Below are positions 46,994 through 54,500 of a stretch of DNA of 64,000 nt, in pieces. The stretch comes from CAVYXK01 sp963708245 (GTDB lineage Bacteria > Pseudomonadota > Alphaproteobacteria > Acetobacterales > Acetobacteraceae): positions 2,604,001 through 2,668,000 of the forward strand of contig OY970201.1 of assembly GCA_963708245.1 (NCBI GenBank). Direction: 5' to 3'. A program made the position numbers and the translations under genes. The notes under the pieces were generated by a model, which was given only the letters and a program-made list of their open reading frames with translations, ran no database searches and was not told the DNA's origin. How positions within the stretch are numbered: the stretch's first letter is position 1; each line of letters opens with the position of its first letter.

Positions 46994-48493
46994 ATGCCCA
47001 GAATTCTGCTAGCCGAGTGCATGCAGGAAATCTCGTCGTTCAACCCAGTTCCGTCCGACTACAGCTATTTCCGCATCGAACGCGGCGAGGAACTGCTGCG
47101 CCAGCGTGACCTGAACACGGCGATTGGCGGAGCGCTGGCGGCGTTCGAAACGCACGGGGAGATCGAGCTGATCCCCACCTACGGCGCCCGTTCCGGCAGC
47201 GCCGGCCTGTTATCCGCCGCCGGCTGGCGGCAGCTCCGCACCGAACTGCTGGCCGCGGTCGAGCAGAAGATCCGCGCCGCTGACAGCGTGTTCGTCTCCC
47301 TGCACGGCGCCATGGGTGCGGACGGCGACCTGGACCCGGAGGGCTCGCTGCTGACCGCGATCCGCGAGATGGCGGGGCCGCACCTGCCGATCGTGGTGTC
47401 GCTCGACCTGCACGGCATCCTCACCGACCGCATGCTGCGCCAGATCGACGGCATGGCGATCTATCACACCTACCCCCACGTGGACTTTGCCGATACCGGC
47501 GCGCGCGCCGCGCGACTGCTGCTGGACATCATGACGCGCCAGCTCGATCCGGTGATCGCGCGGGTGACGATCCCCGCGCTGGTGCGCGGCGACGAGCTGA
47601 TCACCCGCACCGGCTGCTACGGTGATCTGATCGGCGAAGCGCAGCGTCTGGAGCGCGAGGGCAAGGCGCTGGCGGCCGGCGTCATGATCGGCAACCCGTT
47701 CACCGACGTACCGGAGTTGTGCAGCCAGGTGGTGATCGTCACCGAGCGCGACGGCAAGCTCGCCGGCGAGGAAGCGATGCGGATCGCGCGGGAGTTCTGG
47801 CCGCTGCGCCACCGGATGCAGGGCAAGCTGATCCCGCTCGACCGGGCGATCGCACGGGCGCGCTGGATGGATGGCCCCGTGGTGTTCACCGATGCGGCGG
47901 ACGCCACCTCCTCCGGCGCCACTGGTGATTCCAACGTCATCATCCGGGCACTGCGCGAGGCCGGATACACCAAGCGCGTACTGGCGCAGATCGTCGATCC
48001 GGCAGCCGCGCACACTGCGCATGCGGCCGGAGTCGGAGCGACGGTAACGGTATCGCTGGGCGGCGCGCTCGATCCCGCCCGGTTCCGGCCGATGGAGGTC
48101 ACGGCTGTTGTCGAATCGTTGTCACGTGGGCGCGGTCGGTTCGAGACCATGCGCGCGGAGTTCGACGCCGGACCGACCGCCGTGCTGAGCTTCGACAGTT
48201 TCGCCGTGGTGGTGATCAGCCGCACGGTCGGACTGATCGACCGCGCGCTTTATTATGCGAACGGGCTCGATCCGCGGACATTCGACCTGATCGTAGTGAA
48301 ATGCCCGCACACCGAGTATCAGATGTACGACGCGTGGGTGCAGAAGAATTTCAACATCGACGCGCCGGGTGCGACTTCGGCCGATCTGCGGAGCCTGGGG
48401 CACCGCATCTGCGGCCGGCCGGTGTTCCCGCTCGACGACGTGCCGACATACGAGCCGCATGCAGTGCTGTACCACGAGAGTCGGCGGAGGTAA
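46994..48493 (+). CDS. M81-family metallopeptidase (MlrC-like)
   Basis: 499 residues from MPRILLAECMQEISSFNPVP, with GGAG 10 nt upstream. Family features are the N-terminal E-C-M-Q-E-x-SSFNP motif, VFVSLHGAMGADGDLDPEG near residue 100, VVSLDLHGILTDRM (metal-ligand Asp/His region), YHTYPHVDFADTG and the C-terminal HTEYQMYDAW. MlrC in sphingomonads degrades the tetrapeptide product of microcystin, but most relatives are of unknown substrate. It is followed 4 bp later by the DUF993 gene. Confidence 0.9.
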   Translation: MPRILLAECMQEISSFNPVPSDYSYFRIERGEELLRQRDLNTAIGGALAAFETHGEIELIPTYGARSGSAGLLSAAGWRQLRTELLAAVEQKIRAADSVFVSLHGAMGADGDLDPEGSLLTAIREMAGPHLPIVVSLDLHGILTDRMLRQIDGMAIYHTYPHVDFADTGARAARLLLDIMTRQLDPVIARVTIPALVRGDELITRTGCYGDLIGEAQRLEREGKALAAGVMIGNPFTDVPELCSQVVIVTERDGKLAGEEAMRIAREFWPLRHRMQGKLIPLDRAIARARWMDGPVVFTDAADATSSGATGDSNVIIRALREAGYTKRVLAQIVDPAAAHTAHAAGVGATVTVSLGGALDPARFRPMEVTAVVESLSRGRGRFETMRAEFDAGPTAVLSFDSFAVVVISRTVGLIDRALYYANGLDPRTFDLIVVKCPHTEYQMYDAWVQKNFNIDAPGATSADLRSLGHRICGRPVFPLDDVPTYEPHAVLYHESRRR

Positions 48494-48497
48494 GACC

Positions 48498-49658
48498 ATG
48501 CCCCGTATCGCCCTCCCCACCACTGATCGGCGCCTCGAGCCGTACGTCACGGCGCCGCCTCGCGAATTCCCCGCGGCCACGCCGCCCTATTCGCGGCTCG
48601 CCTATGCCGCCGTTCACGTCGTTGCCGATCCGCTGGCGGACACTGATCCGTGGCTGCAGCCCTCGCTCGACTGGGACCGCACCATCGCCTATCGCCGCTA
48701 TCTCTGGTCGCTGGGTCTCGGCGTGGCGGAAGCGATGGACACCGCACAGCGCGGTATGGGGCTCGACTGGCCGACCAGCCTGGAGCTGATCCAGCGTTCA
48801 CTCGACGCCGCGCGCGATATCCCCGGCGCGATAATCGCCTGCGGTGCAGGAACCGACCACCTCGCCCCGGGCCCCGAGGTGACGATCGATGACGTGATCC
48901 GCGCCTATGAAATGCAATGCGAGGCAATCGAGGCGCTGGGCGGGCGCGTGATCCTGATGGCTTCCCGCGCGTTGGCAGCCTGTGCGCGCGGGCCGGACGA
49001 TTATCGGCGCGTCTATGATCGTATCCTCGGTGGATTGCGCCAGCCGGCGATTATCCACTGGTTGGGCGAGATGTTCGATCCGGCGCTCGCCGGCTACTGG
49101 GGCAGCGATGACATCGGCCAGGCGATGCAGACTTGCATCGAGGTGATCGAGGCCAATCGCACGAAGGTCGATGGGATCAAGGTCTCTCTGCTCGACAAGG
49201 AGCGGGAGATCATAATGCGCCGGCTGCTGCCGCGCGGCGTTCGCATGTATAGCGGCGACGATTTTAATTATGCCGAGCTGATCGCCGGGGACGAGCAGGG
49301 CTATTCCGACGCGCTGCTTGGCATCTTCGATGCGATCGCGCCGGCCGCTGCTACGGCGCTGGGCAGCCTGCAGCGCAATGACCTTTCGAAGTTTCACGAC
49401 ATCCTGGGGCCGACCATGCCGCTGTCGCGGCATGTGTTCCGGGCGCCGACCCGTTTCTACAAAACCGGCGTCGTGTTCATGGCGTGGCTGAACGGCCACC
49501 AGGACCATTTCGTGATGGTGGGTGGCCAACAATCGGCGCGCTCGCTGCTGCATCTCGCCGAGCTGTTCCGCTTGGCCGATCAGGCCGGGCTGCTGCGGAA
49601 TCCCGAGCTGGCCTGCAAGCGAATGGAGCACTTGCTGGCCATTCAGGGTGTCACTTGA
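48498..49658 (+). CDS. DUF993 protein (dihydrodipicolinate synthase-like)
   Basis: 386 residues from MPRIALPTTDRRLEPYV; the ribosome site GGAGGTAAGACC directly before the ATG fixes the start. Sequences such as IIACGAGTDHLAPGPEVTID and VDGIKVSLLDKEREI suit a TIM-barrel aldolase-like DUF993 protein, but I cannot name its reaction. It starts 4 bp after the M81 gene, so both are probably in one operon. Confidence 0.85.
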   Translation: MPRIALPTTDRRLEPYVTAPPREFPAATPPYSRLAYAAVHVVADPLADTDPWLQPSLDWDRTIAYRRYLWSLGLGVAEAMDTAQRGMGLDWPTSLELIQRSLDAARDIPGAIIACGAGTDHLAPGPEVTIDDVIRAYEMQCEAIEALGGRVILMASRALAACARGPDDYRRVYDRILGGLRQPAIIHWLGEMFDPALAGYWGSDDIGQAMQTCIEVIEANRTKVDGIKVSLLDKEREIIMRRLLPRGVRMYSGDDFNYAELIAGDEQGYSDALLGIFDAIAPAAATALGSLQRNDLSKFHDILGPTMPLSRHVFRAPTRFYKTGVVFMAWLNGHQDHFVMVGGQQSARSLLHLAELFRLADQAGLLRNPELACKRMEHLLAIQGVT

Positions 49659-49683
49659 CGGATGCGCACTGGCATCAGCTTCA

Positions 49684-50034
49684 TCAAATGGCAATCCTGG
49701 TTTCTATCTCGTCGTAATCCGCCTGTACGCCGCCGTCCGTTGCGTCGAGTAGCCCTGCAGCCGTCAGCGCCTGAACATCTGCATGGACGTTGCTGTAGTC
49801 GCGTCCCAGCGCCTTTGCCAAGGCGCGGATACTCGTGACCTTGTGCCGGTGTACGTAGTGCAACAGCTCCATCCTCTTTGCCGTCAGAACGCGAGCAAGC
49901 GCGTTCCAGCTCTCGAACGCCAAGTGACGTTCGCGGAACGTCTCGCCGCGCTCAGCGCGGTGCCAGGCACCGATGAACCGGCGGGACGCCTCGTCTTCCA
50001 GCGCACCGCCGACGGTGATCTTCACATCGTTCAT
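49684..50034 (-). CDS. tumA: Antitoxin-like winged-helix protein (TumA type)
   Basis: 116 residues. A helix-turn-helix is visible from residue ~55: LHYVHRHKVTSIRALAKALG, RDYSNVHADVQALTAAGL and an acidic C-terminus. This matches the HVO_A0114-type DNA-binding antitoxins that accompany TumE (DUF6516) toxins. The ATG overlaps the TumE stop by 4 nt. It probably neutralises the toxin and represses the pair's promoter (inferred). Confidence 0.75.
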   Translation of the reverse strand: MNDVKITVGGALEDEASRRFIGAWHRAERGETFRERHLAFESWNALARVLTAKRMELLHYVHRHKVTSIRALAKALGRDYSNVHADVQALTAAGLLDATDGGVQADYDEIETRIAI

Positions 50035-50318
50035 TTGCTTTCCCTTAGGGTCCGCACGTCGAGCCAGAAATCGGCCATCAGTTGCTCGACGCTGCTGAAG
50101 GCGTAGCCTGTCTCAGTGCACTGGAAGTGCCGGTGATCGCCTTTCCCACGCTCATTGTCATACAGAACCTCTCGCACACCCGGACGGCCATAAAACAAGG
50201 AATATTTCAGGTCGTGCAATGAGGGTGGCACAGGCCTTGGAACGCGCAACAACGCCATCTCCACGATCGCACCGTCGTCATAGTCGATGCGTTGGTGGAA
50301 GAGTAGTTCTGCCTTCAC
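50031..50318 (-). CDS. tumE: TumE (DUF6516) family toxin-like protein
   Basis: 95 residues from a GTG. Family-like parts are LLFHQRIDYDDGAIVEMAL, HDLKYSLFYGRPGVREVLYD and ERGKGDHRH. TumE is the small toxin of TumE-TumA toxin-antitoxin modules; its mode of action is not shown here. The GTG is chosen because the in-frame ATG just upstream reads into a stop in its own frame and the promoter lies immediately before it. Confidence 0.75.
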   Translation of the reverse strand: MKAELLFHQRIDYDDGAIVEMALLRVPRPVPPSLHDLKYSLFYGRPGVREVLYDNERGKGDHRHFQCTETGYAFSSVEQLMADFWLDVRTLRESK

Positions 50319-50326
50319 CGCCTCAT

Positions 50327-50356
50327 ATTATGGTATCATGCGCCATATGGCGTCAA
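50327..50356 (-). promoter_or_regulatory. tumE-tumA promoter with palindromic operator
   Basis: On the minus strand TTGACG (50356-50351) and CATAAT (50332-50327) are separated by 18 bp. A perfect palindrome CGCCATATGGCG (50341-50352) occupies the -35 end of the spacer and overlaps the -35. The predicted transcript starts near the GTG, so the mRNA may be nearly leaderless. The palindrome fits autoregulation by the antitoxin (inferred). Confidence 0.6.
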
Positions 50357-50420
50357 GCACCATTTTGTCGCTGCGGCTGATCCGATCCTCTGCGTTCGCG
50401 CGCGCCTCTGAACTCGGGCG

Positions 50421-51299
50421 TCAGGTCAGGCTATCGTCGTCCGACCCGCCACCCTGGTCCCAACCCGAATCGCTGCCGCCGCCCGGATCCCACCCACCAC
50501 CACTCGGATCATTGGCCGGATCGGGGGTCGCAGATGGATCGACCCCACCTTGATCCCAGGTGCCGGTATCGACGTAGCCGGGATCGGGCTGCGCGAAGCC
50601 GGGATCGGGGTTGGTCCAGCTTCCCTGGTCCACGTATCCGGGATCAGCCGAGGGCATTGCGCCACCCCCGAGCGGGCCGGGGCTGAACGGGGCCTCTGGT
50701 CCCAACCCGCCGCCCAGCGCCTCACGACCTGAGAACATGTCGCGGATGGCATCGGCAGCGAGCACTCCCCCCGCCACGCCGGCCGCGGTCGTCAGAGCCG
50801 AGCCAAGGAACCCAGACCCTGAGCGCTGAAACATTCCCGGCTGGCTGGCGGGCGCATATTGCGGCGGGGGCGCAGCCTGTTGATACCCTGGCGGCGGTGC
50901 GCCCTGACCCCAGGGACCGCCTTGCGGCGGGGGCGCAGCCTGCTGGCGACCGCCGCCGAACAGCCCGCTGAAGAAGCCACCTCCACCTTGTTGCTGCGGC
51001 TGCTGGGCCGCGCGCTGCTGCGCCTGTTGCAACTCCCATTCCAGCCGTTTGATCCGGTTCTGCGCCTCTGCCAACACATGGTCCTGGACGAAGGCGAGTT
51101 GTGTGAGGCGATAGCGCGCCTCCGGATAGCGGTTGAATTGCTCGGCGATGAACCGGTCAGCCTCGGGATCGATCGGGGGCAGCGCCGGGGCGGTCGTCGC
51201 AGGTACCGAAGCCCCGCCCCAGGGGCTCGGCTGCGCTGAGGCTGCCCCTCCGACCCGGGCGATGAAATTGGCGATAATGTCGCGTTCTTCGTTGGTCAT
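50421..51299 (-). CDS. DUF2076 domain-containing protein
   Basis: 292 residues from MTNEERDIIANFI, with GAGGAG upstream. The N-terminal ~115 residues are the helical DUF2076 core (DPEADRFIAEQFNRYPEARY, AEAQNRIKRLEWELQQAQQR). A Gly/Gln/Pro-rich linker, a hydrophobic Ala/Gly stretch (ALTTAAGVAGGVLAADAI) and an Asp/Gly/Trp-rich tail with DPGY repeats follow. Family members are thought to be periplasmic; function is unknown. Confidence 0.85.
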   Translation of the reverse strand: MTNEERDIIANFIARVGGAASAQPSPWGGASVPATTAPALPPIDPEADRFIAEQFNRYPEARYRLTQLAFVQDHVLAEAQNRIKRLEWELQQAQQRAAQQPQQQGGGGFFSGLFGGGRQQAAPPPQGGPWGQGAPPPGYQQAAPPPQYAPASQPGMFQRSGSGFLGSALTTAAGVAGGVLAADAIRDMFSGREALGGGLGPEAPFSPGPLGGGAMPSADPGYVDQGSWTNPDPGFAQPDPGYVDTGTWDQGGVDPSATPDPANDPSGGGWDPGGGSDSGWDQGGGSDDDSLT

Positions 51300-51500
51300 C
51301 GTACAGCTCCTCAAGGTCGGGCGGCGGGCGCCCGGTCGATCACGCCAACGACCGCCGCCACATGGGCCTGATCGCGGAAAATGTCCACCGTCTCGAGCCG
51401 CGCTGTCACCGTGACGCCCCGCATGTCCCGCTTCGCCTTGCCCGGCCCCAACAGCGGTGCTTTACGTTGCAGCGCACCACGCCGCGTCGAAGGGCTCGCA

Positions 51501-52370
51501 ATGGACGCCGACCGCGCGCCGAGCTTCCAGGACCTGATCCTATCCCTGCAGCATTTCTGGGCGCGGCAGGGCTGCGTCCTGTTGCAGCCGTACGACATGG
51601 AGATGGGCGCAGGCACTCTGCATCCGGCAACAACTCTGCGCGCGCTCGGGCCGCGACCCTGGCGGGCAGTCTACGTCCAGCCGAGCAGGCGTCCGAGCGA
51701 TGGCCGGTATGGAGAGAACCCCAACCGGCTGCAGCACTATTACCAGCTTCAGGTGATCATGAAGCCGAGCCCCGCCGAGACGCAGGACCTGCTGCTGGCG
51801 AGCTATCGCGAGATCGGCCTCGATCCGCTGCACCACGATTTCCGCTTCGTCGAGGATGACTGGGAGAATCCGACCATCGGCGCGTGGGGTCTCGGCTGGG
51901 AAGTTTGGTGCGATGGCATGGAAGTCGGCCAGTTCACCTATTTCCAGCAAGTCGGTGGCATCCCGGTGACTTTACCGAGCTTCGAGATGACCTATGGGCT
52001 CGAACGTCTGGCGATGTACGTCCAGGACGTTGGCAACGTCTTCGAGCTCGATTTCAACGGCGCCGGTGTGACCTATGGCGACGTGTTCCTCCGCGCCGAG
52101 CGGGAGTACAGCGCCTATAATTTCGAGTACGCGGATACTGAGATGCTCGGGCGCCATTTCGCCGACGCCGAGAAAGAGTGCACGGCGCTGCTGGCGCGCC
52201 GGCTGCCGTTGCCCGCTTATGACCAGTGCATCAAGGCGAGCCACCTGTTCAACCTGCTGGATGCGCGTGGCGTGATCAGCGTGGCCGAGCGGGCGAGCTT
52301 CATCGGACGCGTCCGCGAGCTGGCGAAGGGCTGCTGCGAGGTGTGGCTGGCGGGAGAAGAAGCCGCATGA
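51501..52370 (+). CDS. glyQ: Glycyl-tRNA synthetase alpha subunit
   Basis: 289 residues from MDADRAPSFQDLILSLQ, with AAGG upstream. Class II catalytic subunit: GCVLLQPYDMEMGAGT, RPSDGRYGENPNRLQHYYQ and LPSFEMTYGLERLAMY (motif 3 region). It works as an alpha2beta2 tetramer with GlyS to charge tRNA-Gly. glyS starts 60 bp downstream. Confidence 0.97.
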   Translation: MDADRAPSFQDLILSLQHFWARQGCVLLQPYDMEMGAGTLHPATTLRALGPRPWRAVYVQPSRRPSDGRYGENPNRLQHYYQLQVIMKPSPAETQDLLLASYREIGLDPLHHDFRFVEDDWENPTIGAWGLGWEVWCDGMEVGQFTYFQQVGGIPVTLPSFEMTYGLERLAMYVQDVGNVFELDFNGAGVTYGDVFLRAEREYSAYNFEYADTEMLGRHFADAEKECTALLARRLPLPAYDQCIKASHLFNLLDARGVISVAERASFIGRVRELAKGCCEVWLAGEEAA

Positions 52371-52430
52371 TTGGTCTCGACCGCTGCTGCGCCGGGTCCT
52401 ACGAAGCGGGCCAGGGCTGAAGGGCCGAGC

Positions 52431-54488
52431 ATGCCGGAGCTGTTCCTGGAGCTGTTCAGCGAGGAAATTCCCGCTGGCATGCAGTCCGCCGCCGCGACGG
52501 ATCTCGAGCGGCTGGTCACGACTGCATTGGCTCCGTTGCGTCCCGACCATGTCCGCTCGTTCTGCGGCCCGCGACGGATCGCGCTGCGAGCAGATGTCGA
52601 TCGCGCAGTTCCGGCGAGCAGCAGCACGGAACGCGGCCCGCGCGTATCGGCGCCCGAGCAGGCGATTGCCGGTTTCTTGCGCAAGCATGAGGCGACGAGG
52701 GATCAGCTCCGTCAGGAGGCCGGCTATTGGGTCCTGGACAAGGAAGCTGCTTCCGTCTCCGCGCAACAGGCGATCGCCGGCGCCATGCCCGGCCTGCTTC
52801 GTCACTTCCCCTGGCCCAAGTCGATGCGCTGGGGCGGGACCAGCGCCTTCACCTGGGTTCGTCCGCTGCGGCGTATCGTGTGCCTGCTCGACGGAGCGGT
52901 GGTCCCGTTCGATCTGCGGGAAGGCGCCGACGATGACGGACACGGGCTCGCATCCGGCAATCTCACCGAGGGCCACCGGTTCCATGCGCCCGGCGTCGTC
53001 GCCGTGAACTCCCGCGCCGATTGGGAGGAGAAGCTCGCCGAGCGTCGTGTGCTGGTGGACGCCGCCGAGCGGCGCCGACGCATCGCGACGGGGCTTGCCG
53101 CCGAGGCATCGGCCAGGGACCTTGCGCTGGTGGATGATCCGGGGCTGCTCGAGGAGGTGGCGGGGCTGGTGGAATGGCCGGTGCCGCTGCTCGGGCGCAT
53201 CGATCCGTCATTCATGGATCTGCCGCCGGAGGTCCGCCAGGTATCGATGCGGATCAATCAGCGGTATTTCGCGCTGCGTGGCGCCGATGGCGTGCCCGCG
53301 CCATGGTTCGGCTTCGTCGCGAATATCGAGGCAGACGACGGTGGTGCGGCGATCGTTGCCGGCAACGAGCGGGTGCTGCGTGCACGCTTTGCCGATGCGC
53401 GACATTTCTGGGACCTCGATCGGAAGACGCCGCTCGCGGCGCGGGTGCCGCAGCTCGATCAGATCACGTTCCATGCGAAACTAGGCAGCCAGGGCGAGCG
53501 TGCACGACGGCTGCGCGAGCTCGCCCGAACCATCGCCCCACTGGTCGGTGCCGATCCCGAGCTGGCGGGGCGCGCGGCAATGCTTGCTAAGGCCGATCTG
53601 CTGACCGGCATGGTGGGCGAGTTCCCGGAACTGCAGGGCGTGATGGGTCGCTATTACGCGCTGCACGATGGTGAACCGGCCGAGGTCGCCGACGCGATAC
53701 GCGACCACTACGCCCCGAAGGGGCCGAACGATGCGGTCCCTGCCGCCCCCGTTTCGATTGCCGTGGCACTGGCAGACAAGCTGGATCAACTCGCCGGCTT
53801 CTTCGCGATCGGCGAGAAGCCGACGGGATCTGGTGACCCTTATGCCCTGCGCCGCGCCGGACTTGGCGTGATCCGCATCCTCCGTGAACACAGACTTGGG
53901 CTGAACCTGCTTCCACTCATTCGCGCAGCCGGCAAAGGATACCGCACTCTCTGTCCGGCGCCGCCCGCTGAGATTATGGAATTCCTGGCAGAACGTCTGC
54001 GCGTGCAACTGCGGGCGGAAGGTGCGCGATACGATGTGCTTGCCGCCGTGTTCGCAGCTGGCGCGGATGACGTAATTCCCCGCCTGCTGTTGCGCACCGA
54101 TGCCGTCGCCAGCCTGCTGGGGAGCGAGGATGGCAGCAACCTGCTCACAGGGTACCGGCGAGCCGCGAATATTCTTCGGATCGAGGAGAGAAAGGATGGT
54201 CCCCATGACGGCACGCCCAATTACGCGCTGCTTTGTTCGGATGACGAGCGAGGGCTGGCTCGGGCCGTCGATGCCGCCGCGGCGGAGATCTCAGCCTGCC
54301 TGCAGGATGACAGTTTCGACCGGGCGACGGGGATTCTCGCCAGTCTACGCGGCCCACTCGACGCGTTCTTCGATCACGTGACCGTCAACGCCCCCGATCC
54401 CGAATTGCGCCGCAATCGTTTGCGTCTGCTCAATAAAGTAAGAGCAACCATGGGCCAGGTAGCCGATTTCTCCAAGATTGAAGGCTGA
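52431..54488 (+). CDS. glyS: Glycyl-tRNA synthetase beta subunit
   Basis: 685 residues from MPELFLELFSEEIPAGMQ, with GAAGGG 7 nt upstream; the open frame starts earlier but without family sequence. Segments include DVDRAVPASSSTERGPRVSA, MRWGGTSAFTWVRPLRRI near residue 130, FADARHFWDLDRKTPL and the C-terminal DALRARALRL-like anticodon-binding helices ending AAEISACLQDDSFDRA. It binds the tRNA. Confidence 0.96.
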   Translation: MPELFLELFSEEIPAGMQSAAATDLERLVTTALAPLRPDHVRSFCGPRRIALRADVDRAVPASSSTERGPRVSAPEQAIAGFLRKHEATRDQLRQEAGYWVLDKEAASVSAQQAIAGAMPGLLRHFPWPKSMRWGGTSAFTWVRPLRRIVCLLDGAVVPFDLREGADDDGHGLASGNLTEGHRFHAPGVVAVNSRADWEEKLAERRVLVDAAERRRRIATGLAAEASARDLALVDDPGLLEEVAGLVEWPVPLLGRIDPSFMDLPPEVRQVSMRINQRYFALRGADGVPAPWFGFVANIEADDGGAAIVAGNERVLRARFADARHFWDLDRKTPLAARVPQLDQITFHAKLGSQGERARRLRELARTIAPLVGADPELAGRAAMLAKADLLTGMVGEFPELQGVMGRYYALHDGEPAEVADAIRDHYAPKGPNDAVPAAPVSIAVALADKLDQLAGFFAIGEKPTGSGDPYALRRAGLGVIRILREHRLGLNLLPLIRAAGKGYRTLCPAPPAEIMEFLAERLRVQLRAEGARYDVLAAVFAAGADDVIPRLLLRTDAVASLLGSEDGSNLLTGYRRAANILRIEERKDGPHDGTPNYALLCSDDERGLARAVDAAAAEISACLQDDSFDRATGILASLRGPLDAFFDHVTVNAPDPELRRNRLRLLNKVRATMGQVADFSKIEG

Positions 54489-54500
54489 ACGGAGTTCGCC

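Noticed and set aside
51311..51616. Minus-strand frame before the DUF2076 gene
   Set aside because: It overlaps the glyQ start and has no recognisable sequence beyond a short plausible stretch (VTVTARLETVDIF); too weak to call.
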